64,000 nt of DNA from Acidobacteriota bacterium (GCA_021813745.1 JAKAJO010000075.1:1-64000), one strand, 5' to 3'; counted from the first letter of the stretch, positions 39,711 through 53,079 are shown. Notes: generated by a model not told the origin, from the letters alone. A program made the numbers and translations.

Positions 39711-40992
39711 GCTCTGGCTCCAGAATCTCCGCCAAATGCGGATCGTTCGTTTGCACGAGTGGGCGGGTTTTCAGCCGCGTGCAGAAGAATGCTACCCAGA
39801 ATGCGGTCATGGCGATTGGCACAGCCGTGTATTCAAGGATGCCCCAGCTGAAGTGAAGATTCCGGGCCGCATCCTTATAGTTGGGTTCAATCAGCCAGAA
39901 AAGGTCGAAGGCCTTGGCAAAGATCATCCACTGGCAGACGCGGATGAGGCGCTTCTTGTTGCGCTTGATATCGCGCGAGAGCAGCAGCGAGAACGGAATC
40001 ACCCAGTGGAAGATGAAGTCCAGCGTGATAATGATGCCCCAGTGCCCGCGAATGCGGTCGAGATACCACGGGATTTCATCCGGGAGATTACCGGACCAGA
40101 TGATGAGGAATTGACCGAAGGCGATGTAAATGTTCAGCATCACAAATGCGAACGTGAACTTGCCCAGGTCGTGCTGCTCCGTTTGACGAAGCAAGGTCTT
40201 GAATGGCTCATTCTTTGAGAGGCTCAGGGCAACGATGATGGAAAACGCCAGCACCTGATAGCCCTGGCCAACGAGGAACAGGAACCCATAGACGGATGAG
40301 TACCAGGTTGGGTCCATCGACATGACCCAGTAAATAGCTCCGGCCGTCATAGTAAGCGAGTAGACGACGATACCGGGACCGCTGATGTTTTCAAGCTTCT
40401 TGATCCAGACGGGTGTGTTGGCGGGAGAGTCAGAGTCGCGCTGGATGCCGAGGGAGTTCAAACGCCATGTATAGAAAGCCCAAATCGCGAAGCAGAGCAG
40501 GCTGACCCATACGTAGGTGACGGGATTCAGCATGGGCCGCTTGAAGTCGAGGCAGTGGGCCTGTATTTCGTTAATCAGGCCAGCTTTCAGCGCCGCGGTG
40601 GTGTCGCTCGCTGTGGGGTAAAGCGCCCACAGGTAGAGCTTCTTCATAAAAATGGCACTGACCACCCAATAGACAAAGACCAGCGGAAGGGTGCGACTCA
40701 TGGCTTCGAGTGGTCGACGGAGGAGCAGGCCCCACTTGCCGCCGGAGACGTACTGAACCATGAGGAGGGCGAGGCCACCAACGGCAAAGCCGAAGGTGAG
40801 CATGAGCCCGAGGACCCAGGCGCGGAGGAAATGGTCGATGGAGCCATCCGCAAAGGCGAGCAAAGCTGCAATCACGGAGAAAATAACGCCGACAAGGACG
40901 GCACGGGTCTTCCAACTGTCCACGAAGGACGGCGCACCGAGATCGGCGGGGAGCGTTCTGGCGTGTGTTGCGGCGTGTGTTTCGTGAGCCAT
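39697..40992 (-). CDS. actF: Alternative complex III subunit ActF
   Basis: A 431-residue NrfD/PsrC-like membrane subunit with about ten helices, paralogous to ActC, forming part of the quinol-oxidising membrane core. Features visible: SKNEPFKTLLRQTEQHDLGKF, FGQFLIIWSGNLPDEIPWYLDR and WGIIITLDFIFHWVIPFSLLLSRDIK, typical of ActF. AAGGA lies eight bases before the ATG. It follows actE by 11 bases. Confidence 0.93.
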   Translation of the reverse strand: MAHETHAATHARTLPADLGAPSFVDSWKTRAVLVGVIFSVIAALLAFADGSIDHFLRAWVLGLMLTFGFAVGGLALLMVQYVSGGKWGLLLRRPLEAMSRTLPLVFVYWVVSAIFMKKLYLWALYPTASDTTAALKAGLINEIQAHCLDFKRPMLNPVTYVWVSLLCFAIWAFYTWRLNSLGIQRDSDSPANTPVWIKKLENISGPGIVVYSLTMTAGAIYWVMSMDPTWYSSVYGFLFLVGQGYQVLAFSIIVALSLSKNEPFKTLLRQTEQHDLGKFTFAFVMLNIYIAFGQFLIIWSGNLPDEIPWYLDRIRGHWGIIITLDFIFHWVIPFSLLLSRDIKRNKKRLIRVCQWMIFAKAFDLFWLIEPNYKDAARNLHFSWGILEYTAVPIAMTAFWVAFFCTRLKTRPLVQTNDPHLAEILEPEHVHA

Positions 40993-41003
40993 TCCGTCAG
41001 TCC

Positions 41004-41792
41004 TTACTTCGCGGCCGCAGGAGCCGGTTTGCTTGCTGGAATGTTGATTTTGGGATCAGCGGGGCGCGCCGGGGCCATAGCGGGCGTTCCTTCCTTGGAG
41101 TTATTGGGATAAGCCGACACGTTGGTCGCCTCAGGCAGTGCCCAAGGTTGCGCATACGAGGGCGGTAGATTTTCTTCCGCGGCAACTTCCTGCAGCTTTT
41201 TGACCTGAACACCTGCAGGCACATCCTGCAGTGGGGCGTTCTGGCTGAGCTGGAGGGCACGAATGTAAGCGGCTACGCACCAGCGATCCACGGGAGTGAG
41301 CTGCGCGGAGTAGTCGGGCATGGCGCCATAGCCGTGTGTCATCACGAAGAAGTAGTGCGAGATGGGCTGGGCGCGGCGCACCTGGTCATGCAGGTTGGCG
41401 GCAGGCTTGTAGCCGCGCTCCACGATTTCGCCGAGTCCGTTGCCCACGCGCGAGTGGCAGGGTGTGCAATAGACGTTGAACCGCTCCTGGCCGCGACGCA
41501 ACACGGTCATTGTGACGGGGAATGGCATGAGGTCCCGCTCTTCGCGGTAGCCATTAGCGCCTTCAACTACACCGGTATAGAAGTAGCTGTCAGCATGGAG
41601 CTGGCCACGGGCGACAGTATTCAGCACCTGAGGTCTGGCACCCCGATGATCGGCGAACATTTCAGAGCCGCGCTGGGGAATCATCTTTGGTTCGTTTTGC
41701 ATGTCCTGACGGCAGCCGGCAACGAGAAGAAGCCCGGCGAAGCCTGCGAACAGGACAGCTTTGTTGACTCGCATGAGGCGGTTCGCTTCCAT
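41004..41792 (-). CDS. actE: Alternative complex III monoheme cytochrome c, ActE
   Basis: A 262-residue lipoprotein cytochrome. The signal peptide ends in a lipobox (LLVAGC); a single heme motif CTPCH (about 115-119) lies in FNVYCTPCHSRVGNGLGEIVERG, with Met ligand candidates in HGYGAMPDYSAQL. A Pro/Ala-rich tail closes it. It carries electrons from ActB/ActA to the oxidase. The ATG at 41792 shares its A with the actD stop (TGATG). Confidence 0.93.
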   Translation of the reverse strand: MEANRLMRVNKAVLFAGFAGLLLVAGCRQDMQNEPKMIPQRGSEMFADHRGARPQVLNTVARGQLHADSYFYTGVVEGANGYREERDLMPFPVTMTVLRRGQERFNVYCTPCHSRVGNGLGEIVERGYKPAANLHDQVRRAQPISHYFFVMTHGYGAMPDYSAQLTPVDRWCVAAYIRALQLSQNAPLQDVPAGVQVKKLQEVAAEENLPPSYAQPWALPEATNVSAYPNNSKEGTPAMAPARPADPKINIPASKPAPAAAK

Positions 41793-42334
41793 CAGTACTC
41801 CACCTCCACCACCGATACCGGCGCGAAGCTCTGCAGATATTGCTTTGTTTCCAGGAGGTCGAATTTGGGATCGAGGGCCTCGAGGCACAGGAAGAACTTG
41901 TCGGTTGTGGCGCCGTCACGGAAGTTGGGCGCATTGAAGAGCGGATGGTACAGGGCCGGGAGGCGATTGAGGGCGAGCATGCCGAAAGCGGCGGAAAGGC
42001 CTGCCCAAAGAATCGTCCACTCATACGCCGGAACCACAAACGCGGGCCACGAGTAGGTAGGACGTCCGGCAATGTTCAAGGGGTATGCAACCACAGAGAT
42101 CCAGGTTTCCATGGCGAACATCGCAGCTCCGCCCATGAGTCCACCGATCAGTGTGACGAGGGGGACCTTGTTACGGTGGAAGCCGATTGCCTCTGCGGCT
42201 TCTTCCACTGGATAGGGCGTATAGCAATCGAGGCGGCGCCAACCGTCTTGATGTGCCTTGCGCGCGGCGCGCACCAGATCGCTGGGGGTATCAAATTCGG
42301 CCAGCAGGCCGTAGGTTCCTTCGCGTGCGGGCAT
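41792..42334 (-). CDS. actD: Alternative complex III subunit ActD (DUF3341)
   Basis: A 180-residue membrane subunit: a soluble N-terminal domain (LLAEFDTPSDLVRAARKAHQDGWRRLDCYTPYPVEE), two helices (about 58-80 and 100-125), and a C-terminal soluble piece. The pattern is the DUF3341/ActD family. Its ATG overlaps the actC stop by one base and its stop overlaps actE by one, showing tight coupling. Confidence 0.93.
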   Translation of the reverse strand: MPAREGTYGLLAEFDTPSDLVRAARKAHQDGWRRLDCYTPYPVEEAAEAIGFHRNKVPLVTLIGGLMGGAAMFAMETWISVVAYPLNIAGRPTYSWPAFVVPAYEWTILWAGLSAAFGMLALNRLPALYHPLFNAPNFRDGATTDKFFLCLEALDPKFDLLETKQYLQSFAPVSVVEVEY

Positions 42335-43752
42335 CAGTTACCAGCCTCCACTGCCGCCTTGGGCTTGATTTTTGCGCCGGGGAGCAACATGCGAACCTCA
42401 TTCATGGGAATCATGGGCAGGAAGCGCACAAACAAGAGGAAGAGCGCCGTGAAGAGCCCGAGCGTTCCAATGAAGGTCATGTAATCCCACTTGGTCGCGC
42501 GGTAGGTACCCCACGCAGATGGGAGGAAGTCGCGGTAGAGGCTCGTGACGACAATGACGAAGCGCTCAAACCACATGCCCGTGTTGACCACCAGCGAGAT
42601 AAAAAACATAAACGGGATGTTGGTGCGCAGCTTGCGCGACCATAGCGTTGTGAGCGGAATTGCAAGGTTGCAGGTAATGAGCACCCAATAGGACCAGCCC
42701 ATAGGCCCGAACATGCGATTCCAGAACATGAAGGCTTCCCAGTGTGAGGCCGAGTACCAAGCCATAAAGGCCTCCATGCCGTAGCCATACGCAACAATGA
42801 AGCCCGTTGCCAACATGACTTTGCCCATGTTGTCGATGTGGCGCTCGGTCACCATCGATTCCAGGTGATAGAACTTACGCAGCGGAATCGCGAGAGTGAG
42901 GACCATGGCGAATCCGGAGTATATGGCGCCGGCCACAAAGTAGGGCGGGAAGATGGTCGTGTGCCAACCCGGCAGCACCGCGACGGCAAAGTCGAAGCTG
43001 ATGACGGTGTGCACGCTGAGCACCAGCGGCGTAGCCAGGCCCGCCAGCAGCAGAGAGGCCGTTTCATAGCGCATCCAATGGCGCACCGAGCCGCGCCAAC
43101 CCCACGAGAGCATGCCGTAGATGTACTGGCCCATCTTGGACTGCGAGCGATCGCGGAAGGTGCCGAAGTCGGGAATCATGCCGACATACCAGAACACGAC
43201 TGAGATGGTGGCGTAGGTAGAAACGGCGAATACGTCCCACAGCAGCGGTGAACGGAACTGCGGCCACACATTCATCGTGAAGGGCAGCGGAAAGAGCCAG
43301 TACCCCAGCCATGGGCGGCCGACGTGAATCAGCGGGAACATGCCAGCACAGACCACGGCGAAGATCGTCATCGCCTCGGCAAAGCGGCTGATCGAGTTCC
43401 GCCAGCTCTGCTTGAAGAGCAACAGAATTGCAGAGATCAGAGTGCCAGCGTGGCCGATGCCGATCCACCAGACAAAGTTGATAATTGCGAAGCCCCACGC
43501 AACGGGCTGAGTAATGGCCCAGATGCCGACGCCTTTGAGGAAGAGCCAGGTGACAGCCACCAGCAGCAGCGTGGCTCCGCCGCCGGCGATGCCGAAGATT
43601 GCCAGCCAGCCCAGCGGTGTGTGCGGGGTCAGCACAATGTGCGAAATCTTGTCGGTCACCGACCGGAAGGTCAGTTCAGGCGCGACAACCCTGAATTCTC
43701 CGGTTGCCGGATCGATGCCCGGATCTTTGATCTTTATCTCACTGGTCGCCAT
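42334..43752 (-). CDS. actC: Alternative complex III subunit ActC (NrfD/PsrC-like)
   Basis: A 472-residue membrane protein with about ten helices, the quinol-binding partner of ActB. Typical stretches are WWIGIGHAGTLISAILLLFKQSWR, FPLIHVGRPWLGYWL, SVHTVISFDFAVAVLPGWHTTIFPPYFVAGAI and NTGMWFERFVIVVTSL. The ATG at 43752 is used; an upstream ATG at 43776 would overlap actB by eight bases, and neither has a strong ribosome site. Confidence 0.95.
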   Translation of the reverse strand: MATSEIKIKDPGIDPATGEFRVVAPELTFRSVTDKISHIVLTPHTPLGWLAIFGIAGGGATLLLVAVTWLFLKGVGIWAITQPVAWGFAIINFVWWIGIGHAGTLISAILLLFKQSWRNSISRFAEAMTIFAVVCAGMFPLIHVGRPWLGYWLFPLPFTMNVWPQFRSPLLWDVFAVSTYATISVVFWYVGMIPDFGTFRDRSQSKMGQYIYGMLSWGWRGSVRHWMRYETASLLLAGLATPLVLSVHTVISFDFAVAVLPGWHTTIFPPYFVAGAIYSGFAMVLTLAIPLRKFYHLESMVTERHIDNMGKVMLATGFIVAYGYGMEAFMAWYSASHWEAFMFWNRMFGPMGWSYWVLITCNLAIPLTTLWSRKLRTNIPFMFFISLVVNTGMWFERFVIVVTSLYRDFLPSAWGTYRATKWDYMTFIGTLGLFTALFLLFVRFLPMIPMNEVRMLLPGAKIKPKAAVEAGN

Positions 43753-43768
43753 CGTGGCTTCAAGCCTC

Positions 43769-46887
<3,119 letters not shown>

Positions 46888-46891
<4 letters not shown>

Positions 46892-47754
46892 CGGTGGCAG
46901 ACCTCGCAACTGGATAGCTCGCGCGGGGTGCGAATCTTGTAGTGCTTCACGAGATAGAGCCCCAGCTGCTCCTGGCTTGTGAATTTCTGATAGACCGGCA
47001 TGGCGGGCATTGTGGCAGAGGTCATATCGGCCGTCACAAGATGCGCGGCACCCGCGGACGGTAGCTCCAGCGAAGCCATTTGAGGTCCAGCGGTCGTCGG
47101 GTCCTTGGTGACGCAGTTGACACTTTGCGCGGTCGGAACACCACTTTCACTTGGAGCGGCATTACACCAGACAGGGCGCGAATCGGAGGGCGCTTCCCAG
47201 GCCATGTTGTAGATCTGACTGGTGGGGCGCAGGTTCTTGGCCGGGTTACGGTGACAGTTCAGGCACCACTCCATCTGCAGCGTGTTCTGCGCGTACATCA
47301 GCGGCATCTGATCCACGCGGCCGTGGCAGCTTGCGCAACCGATGCCCTTATTCACATGAATGGAGTGGTTAAAGTAGACGTAATCCGGCAGGTCATGCAC
47401 CTTGGTCCAGACCAGTGACTGCCCCGTCGCCCAACTGTCGCGGACAGGCTGCAGCAATTGCGCGTTGGTCCAGATCTGCGCGTGGCAGTTGATGCAGGTC
47501 TTGGTCGGGGGAATACCGGCGTAGCTGGACTTCTCGACGGTGACGTGACAGTACTGACACTGGAGGCCCAGTCCCTGCACGTGATGCTTGTGGCTGAACG
47601 GCACCGGCTGGTCCGGACGCTGGCCCTGGCGGGTAACCCAGGGCGAGCGTTGCAATTGGTCCAGCGTGACTCCCAATGCGATCACAATCAGCCCCGTCAG
47701 AACCAGGCTCGCCCGAGCCAAAGCATTGGAGCTGCGATCAAATATCTGCGCCAT
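46888..47754 (-). CDS. actA: Alternative complex III pentaheme cytochrome c, ActA
   Basis: A 288-residue membrane-anchored cytochrome with one N-terminal helix (about 15-33) and five CxxCH motifs: CQYCH, CINCH, CASCH, CLNCH and, at the very end, CEVCH. Additional His residues (FSHKHHV, FNHSIHV) can serve as distal ligands. CAGGAAAG precedes the ATG. It is the first gene of the act-cox cluster. Confidence 0.96.
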
Positions 47755-48386
47755 GAATGCTTTCCTGCTTCGTGTTTGTCGCTTCCGTTGCGTACCGCGA
47801 TGTGCGCGCTGTGCTGACGATCACATACGTTACGGTTATCTTCTGTTTTAATGCGGAAAAAGGCTCTCTTTTTTACCGACCTCGAAGAAATCTATACAGC
47901 AGCCGAGTCTCGTCGCGCAACCCTTCCGGCACCTCAGAACATGAAAATGTTTTATTCCGCGCAACTTTTGTAAGCCACACAAAAGAATAGAGTTTTGTGA
48001 TGTAGAGGATTGCGGGGAACACAAAGCCCGATCCCCGGAGACGCGCTGCCAAGGGATTCTTCAGGCGGATCAAATGTAACACGTCGCATGCACCACGAGC
48101 CACCTGCGAGGCGGGACGTCTTGCATTCTGCAACGGAACGCGGCCAAAGAACCACGAGATGGGACATTAGGCTGTTGCGACGAGCCTTGTGGAGCTCCGA
48201 CTGGAGATTGTTGAGGCACGCGAAATATGACCGAGAAGCGGTGGCCTGCGATGGCAACGCGATGCATTAGAATGCGGGCAAGACCTGTTCGGCTCGTTGC
48301 CATCTCTTGCATGCTCAAGGCTTCCGAAGGGTATGCCAGAGATTCGGCGCAACTCCACACAACTTTACGTTGCACAAGGAAAGGCC
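47755..48386. other. Divergent promoter region of act cluster and amt unit
   Basis: This 632-base spacer lies between actA (minus) and the small membrane protein gene (plus). The part at 47820-48000 is notably AT-rich, contains a short AAAAAG/CTTTTT inverted repeat, and is the likely act promoter zone. No credible gene is seen; frames across 48070-48300 lack domain features. No specific operator could be assigned. Confidence 0.5.
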
Positions 48387-48563
48387 ATGAAAAACGCCGG
48401 GCTGCTGGTGATGCCAGCAGGATTTTTCCTCGTTGTGGCTGCCATTTCGCTGTTTGATGGAATCGCAATGCGCAGCATCTTTGTCCTATGTGGCCTGGCT
48501 GTCGAGGGCATGGGGCTGTTTCTGGCGGTGCGCGGCCACATGGCCATGAGAGGAGAGCACTGA
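48387..48563 (+). CDS. Small two-helix membrane protein upstream of amt
   Basis: A 58-residue protein with two hydrophobic helices (about 4-22 and 28-50) and a His-rich end (RGHMAMRGEH). AAGGAAAGG precedes the ATG. It ends two bases before the amt start, so the two are translated as a unit. No known family is recognised. Unlike GlnK it is not a PII protein. A role in Amt assembly or regulation is possible (inference). Confidence 0.72.
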   Translation: MKNAGLLVMPAGFFLVVAAISLFDGIAMRSIFVLCGLAVEGMGLFLAVRGHMAMRGEH

Positions 48564-48565
48564 GA

Positions 48566-49849
48566 ATGGATCCGTACGCAGCACTTCCTTTGCCACAGTC
48601 GGCTTTTGTGCTGGCGCTCAGCCTTGTCCTGGTCTCTCCTCTGGCGCTGGCAGGGGTGGCCCTGATGAACGCCGGCCTTGGTCGATCGCGCTCGGCAGCC
48701 CAATCGATGCTGGGCACGCTGGCGCTGATTGCGGTGGCCGTGATTGTGTTTGCTCTTATCGGAGCGATGTTTGCTTACGGCGACACCGGGTACACGTTCA
48801 CGGTAGCGGGCAGGCCCTGGAACTGGATTGGAGCGGGAAGCTTTGCCCTGCGCGGCTTCAGCGCGGAGACGGTGCAGACACAATTGGGCACGCTGTTTCA
48901 ATTCATTGCGGTTGCGTTTGTGGTGCTGATCGCATGGGGTTCCGGGGCAGACCGCTTGCGGGTGGCCGCGGGGTTGGCCGCTGCGGCAATCCTGGCAGCG
49001 CTGATTTTTCCGATGCTGTCTTACTGGGCGTGGGGAACCGGTTGGCTGACGCAACTTGGCCTTAACTTCTCACTGGGTGAGGGTTTTCTGGACCCGGGCG
49101 CGGCCACGGTACATGTTCTGGGCGGGCTGAGTGCGTTGGCCATTGTATGGATCGCAGGGCCGCGCCGCGGAAAATTTCCCAAAGAGGGTCTTTCCACGGC
49201 AATGCCCGGCCACAACGCCGTGTATGTGCTCTTCGGCGGGCTGCTGGCGCTGGTGGGATTCCTGGCATGGAACATGGCGGGGGCGCTGATGTGGGCCGAT
49301 CTGCCCCCGACGGAGTTGGTAGTCACTGCGGTCAACACCTTGCTGGAAGCAGCCTGCGCACTTGCGGCTACCTTTGCTGTGACGCGCATCCGCTTTGGGA
49401 AGCCGGACGCGAGTCTCTGCGCAAATGGCTGGATGGCCGGTCTGGTGACCTCGACCGCGTGCGCGGCGGTTGCCAGCCCACTGGAAGCGCTGCTGGCGGG
49501 TCTTGTAGCGGGGCTCATCACACCTTTGCTGGTGGAGTTGCTGGAGCTCTTCCTATCGATTGACGATCCCTCGGGCGCCATCACGGTACATGGAGTCTGC
49601 GGGTTGTGGGGACTCTTTGCTGCGGGATTGTTTGCCTCGCAGCAGGGACAAGTGCTGGCGCAGTTGGTTGGAATCGCAGCGCTCCTCGGCGTGATTTTTC
49701 CGCTGGTATATTTCCTCTTTTGGGCCGTCAACCTAGTGCTTCCCTTCCGGGTGGACCCAGACGGCGAGCGCATTGGCATGGATCTGCATGAGCTGGGTGG
49801 CAGCGCCTATCCGGAGTTTGTGGTGCACCGGGACGATTCTTATCGCTGA
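48566..49849 (+). CDS. amt: Ammonium transporter (Amt/MEP/Rh family)
   Basis: A 427-residue ammonium channel with about eleven helices. The pore twin-His are visible: AATVHVLGGLSALA and GAITVHGVCGLWG. A C-terminal tail GERIGMDLHELGGSAYPEF corresponds to the usual regulatory tail (GxDxxxHGexAY), with Glu-Leu inserted before the Gly. The first helices are less canonical than in E. coli AmtB (no clear Phe gate could be assigned by eye). The ATG at 48566 follows the small gene by two bases. No glnK follows; a terminator lies 35 bases downstream. Confidence 0.92.
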   Translation: MDPYAALPLPQSAFVLALSLVLVSPLALAGVALMNAGLGRSRSAAQSMLGTLALIAVAVIVFALIGAMFAYGDTGYTFTVAGRPWNWIGAGSFALRGFSAETVQTQLGTLFQFIAVAFVVLIAWGSGADRLRVAAGLAAAAILAALIFPMLSYWAWGTGWLTQLGLNFSLGEGFLDPGAATVHVLGGLSALAIVWIAGPRRGKFPKEGLSTAMPGHNAVYVLFGGLLALVGFLAWNMAGALMWADLPPTELVVTAVNTLLEAACALAATFAVTRIRFGKPDASLCANGWMAGLVTSTACAAVASPLEALLAGLVAGLITPLLVELLELFLSIDDPSGAITVHGVCGLWGLFAAGLFASQQGQVLAQLVGIAALLGVIFPLVYFLFWAVNLVLPFRVDPDGERIGMDLHELGGSAYPEFVVHRDDSYR

Positions 49850-49884
49850 GGCAAGCGGCGGAAGGTTCCCTGCGAATCGCCTGA

Positions 49885-49920
49885 AGGAAAGGCCCGAAGC
49901 GATGGCTTCGGGCCTTTCCT
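49885..49920. terminator. Bidirectional terminator between amt and tsf
   Basis: A perfect 16-bp stem (49885-49900 with 49905-49920), loop GATG, with A-rich 5' and T-rich 3' arms that serve both the plus-strand amt and the minus-strand tsf. Confidence 0.92.
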
Positions 49921-49941
49921 GTTGATCGATTTGAGACGGAA

Positions 49942-50598
49942 TTACTCCGCAGCGGTTTCGATGGCCTTGGTCTGCGCAACGGTCCAATCCGGCGCACCGA
50001 CCTTGAAGCGCGCGAAGCGCCGCACGGTGATGTTCTCGCCGAGCTTGCCGACCTTCTGCGCAATCAGTTCCTTGATGCTGATGGCCTGGTCCTTGATGAA
50101 CGGCTGTTCGAGCAGGCAAACCTCTTCGTAGAACTTGGCCATCTTGCCATCCACGATCTTCTCGATGACCGGCGCCGGCTTGCCTGTGGCGGCAGCCTGC
50201 GCGCGATAGATTTCCTTCTCACGCTCCAGATCCTCAGGAGTCACATCCTCGGGTTTTACATAGCGCGGATCGCTGGCCGCAATGTGCATCGCGATGTCCT
50301 TGAGCAGATCCTGGAAGTCCTCCGTCCGGGCCACGAAGTCGCTCTCGCAGTTGACCTCAATCAACACGCCAATCTTGCCACCCGCGTGAATGTAGGTACC
50401 CACCGTGCCCTCATTGGTGGAGCGTGCCGCCTTCTTCTGCGCGGAGGCCATGCCGCGCTTGCGCAGCACGACAAATGCATCCTCGATATTGCCTTTAGCC
50501 TCCTGCAGAGCCTTGAGGCAGTCGCCCATCGGCGCGCCCGACTTCTCACGGAGGTCCTTCACCAGCTTTGCATCAATCTTCTCGCTCACAGTTGTCAT
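49942..50598 (-). CDS. tsf: Translation elongation factor Ts
   Basis: EF-Ts recycles EF-Tu by nucleotide exchange. The 218-residue protein has the UBA-like N-terminus (LVKDLREKSGAPMGDCLKALQEAKGNIEDA), the conserved GVLIEVNCESDFVAR and the C-terminal core (ALL EQPFIKD region, VRRFARFKVG). It is a short form, lacking most of the second subdomain found in E. coli. AAGGGA precedes the ATG. Last gene of rplM-rpsI-rpsB-tsf. Confidence 0.97.
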   Translation of the reverse strand: MTTVSEKIDAKLVKDLREKSGAPMGDCLKALQEAKGNIEDAFVVLRKRGMASAQKKAARSTNEGTVGTYIHAGGKIGVLIEVNCESDFVARTEDFQDLLKDIAMHIAASDPRYVKPEDVTPEDLEREKEIYRAQAAATGKPAPVIEKIVDGKMAKFYEEVCLLEQPFIKDQAISIKELIAQKVGKLGENITVRRFARFKVGAPDWTVAQTKAIETAAE

Positions 50599-50662
50599 CT
50601 CGCTTCCCTTGTCTCCATGTCCCCTAAGACAGTTGTTGTCCGCCGCTGCTTTCGCGGCAAAC

Positions 50663-50699
50663 GAAAAGCGTGGCGCTCGTGATCGCGGCCACGCTTTTC
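50663..50699. promoter_or_regulatory. Hairpin between rpsB and tsf
   Basis: A perfect 12-bp stem (50663-50674 with 50688-50699) with a 13-base loop, in the 130-base spacer 30 bases past the rpsB stop. No long U-run follows on the minus strand, so an attenuator, processing site or mRNA stabiliser is more likely than a full terminator. Confidence 0.6.
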
Positions 50700-50728
50700 A
50701 ATCCCTGCGCTCTTGTCCGCGGTTGAAT

Positions 50729-51592
50729 TTACAGTGCGCCCTCGGCCACTTCAGTATCGTCCAGCACTGCTACGGCAGAAGGTGCCTTGCGGATGCCACC
50801 GCCCAGAGCTGCGTCGAAGTCGACGTCTTCTTCAGCCACTGGCGCCCCAGCCACTTCGCCTTCAGGCGTGGCTTCGGCGGGCACTTCCTCGGCAAAGGCC
50901 TTGTCGCCCACCAGATTCACGCCCTCGGCGGCCGAGTCCGCAATCTTGGAAGTGAACAGGCGAATGGCGCGCAGCGCGTCATCGTTGCCCGGAATCACGT
51001 AGTCCACCACCGTCGGATCGCAGTTGGTGTCGACTACGGCGACAACGGGAATGCCCAGCTTGCGCGCTTCCTTCACGGCAATCGCCTCGTTGTTGGAGTC
51101 AACGACGAAGATCGCGTCAGGCAGGCGCTTCATATTCTTGATGCCGGCCAAGTTGGCCTGCAGGTGCTTGCGCTCCCGCTCCAGGCGAATCACTTCCTTC
51201 TTGGTCAGAAGGTCGTACCGGCCATCCACAGCCATCTCATCCAGTTCCTGAAGGCGCTTCACCGACTTCTGCACCGTCACCCAGTTTGTCAGTAGCCCGC
51301 CCAGCCAGCGCTGGTTGATGTAGGGCATACCCGCGCGGCCTGCCTCTTCGGCAATCGCATCCTGCGCCTGGCGTTTGGTGCCGACAAACAGAATTGTCTT
51401 GCCGCTCGCGCAAAGATCCGTCACAAACTTCGACGCATCCTTGAAGAGCTTGAGGGTCTTCTGCAGGTCGATGATGTAAATCCCGTTGCGCTCACCGAAG
51501 ATGTACTCCTTCATCTTTGGATTCCAACGCTTGGTCTGATGCCCGAAGTGAACACCCGCTTCGAGCAGCTCCTTCATTGTGATCGTGGCCAT
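50729..51592 (-). CDS. rpsB: 30S ribosomal protein S2
   Basis: A 287-residue S2 with the standard start [25 protein letters not shown], the [15 protein letters not shown] motif and the VVDTNCDP...[13 protein letters not shown] core. A C-terminal tail of about 50 residues is acidic and low-complexity ([22 protein letters not shown]), longer than in E. coli. AAGGAGG lies only three to four bases before the ATG, an unusually short spacing. Confidence 0.97.
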   Translation of the reverse strand: MATITMKELLEAGVHFGHQTKRWNPKMKEYIFGERNGIYIIDLQKTLKLFKDASKFVTDLCASGKTILFVGTKRQAQDAIAEEAGRAGMPYINQRWLGGLLTNWVTVQKSVKRLQELDEMAVDGRYDLLTKKEVIRLERERKHLQANLAGIKNMKRLPDAIFVVDSNNEAIAVKEARKLGIPVVAVVDTNCDPTVVDYVIPGNDDALRAIRLFTSKIADSAAEGVNLVGDKAFAEEVPAEATPEGEVAGAPVAEEDVDFDAALGGGIRKAPSAVAVLDDTEVAEGAL

Positions 51593-51646
51593 TGGCCTCC
51601 TTCGTGGATTGCATCCGGGCTGGACCTTCGCCTTGCCCGGATTGAA

Positions 51647-51660
51647 CCCGCTTAAGCGGG
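51647..51660. promoter_or_regulatory. Palindrome in the rpsI-rpsB spacer
   Basis: A 14-base perfect palindrome CCCGCTTAAGCGGG, about 55 bases upstream of the rpsB start and roughly 95 bases past the rpsI stop. Possibly part of an S2 leader structure; no protein-binding assignment can be made. Confidence 0.4.
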
Positions 51661-51754
51661 AGATTGAACAACAGTTATCAGTCGCCAGTGATCAGTACGT
51701 CTGCGGCGTAACCGCCCTTTTGCTGAACACTGTTCACTGAACCCTTCGAAGCGC

Positions 51755-52150
<396 letters not shown>

Positions 52151-52202
52151 GCTTTTTTGACTCTCTCCGCCGGCTCACTCAGAAGCCGGACAAAAAATCC
52201 AG

Positions 52203-52634
52203 TTATGCAACGTCCATTGCCACCGGCTGCTGCGCCGCGTGGGGATGCTTGTCGCCGCGATACACCTTCAGTTTGGAACCCATGGAACGGCCCAGCTTCG
52301 TCTTGGGCAGCATGCCCTTGATCGCCTCTTCCAGAATCTTCTCCGGCTTACGGCTGAGCAGACGCGTGAATGACTCTTCGCGCAGTCCGCCCGGAAAGCC
52401 CGTGTACCGGCGATAGAGCTTGGTCTGGCTCTTCAGGCCAGTCAGCCGCACCTTTTCCGCGTTAATCACGATGACGTGATCGCCCATATCCATATAAGGC
52501 ACGTACTGCGGATTCAGCTTGCCGCTCAAGACACTGGCCGCTTTGGTCGCCAGCCTGCCCAGAGTCTCGCCGTTTGCATCCAGCACAAACCACTTGCGGT
52601 CAATATCCTTACTGCTCGGAACAAAGGTACCCAT
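52203..52634 (-). CDS. rplM: 50S ribosomal protein L13
   Basis: A 143-residue L13 with [37 protein letters not shown] and the late region [15 protein letters not shown] and [16 protein letters not shown]. The ATG at 52634 is used since GCAGGAG lies five to six bases upstream; a frame extension of 15 residues has no support. First gene of the ribosomal run, divergent from the CYCXC gene. Confidence 0.98.
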   Translation of the reverse strand: MGTFVPSSKDIDRKWFVLDANGETLGRLATKAASVLSGKLNPQYVPYMDMGDHVIVINAEKVRLTGLKSQTKLYRRYTGFPGGLREESFTRLLSRKPEKILEEAIKGMLPKTKLGRSMGSKLKVYRGDKHPHAAQQPVAMDVA

Positions 52635-53079
52635 TTCTCTCCTGCCTTCACTCAACGCCGTGCGGCCCGATGCGCTCAATCAACCCCTGGCCCACGGCGC
52701 TTCCAAGTTCCTAAATCTACGGCGCAAACCGCCGAGACCCGTGCTCGCAGCAACGGGCAATTCTTCCACCCACGACCCAACAAACCTGTTCGGGTGAGGA
52801 TTGCGAGGGCTGGCTCACTGCCGGAAGCTTTGGCATGAACGGCTCAGCACCCCTGCCATCTCTTCCGGTCGCCGTTGCCCTCCACCGGGACGGCCCGCTA
52901 CTCAGGCCACCAGTCAGGTCCGGGTGCAGACACACAGACCCAAGGCGCAACACCGCGCAAGGACTCCAGAATACGTGATTCCCGGGGCAGAGTCAACGAT
53001 AAGACCGGGCACTTTTCCGAACGCTCCACCTTTCCACCTGCCGCCTTGCTGGCTACAATACGCCCAAGAGGATTTGCTG
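52635..53079. other. Divergent spacer between rplM and CYCXC gene
   Basis: No credible gene in this 445-base GC-rich stretch. It must contain the rplM promoter and leader and the promoter of the secreted protein gene. The frame continuing upstream of 53080 is Arg/Pro-rich and not protein-like. Confidence 0.5.
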
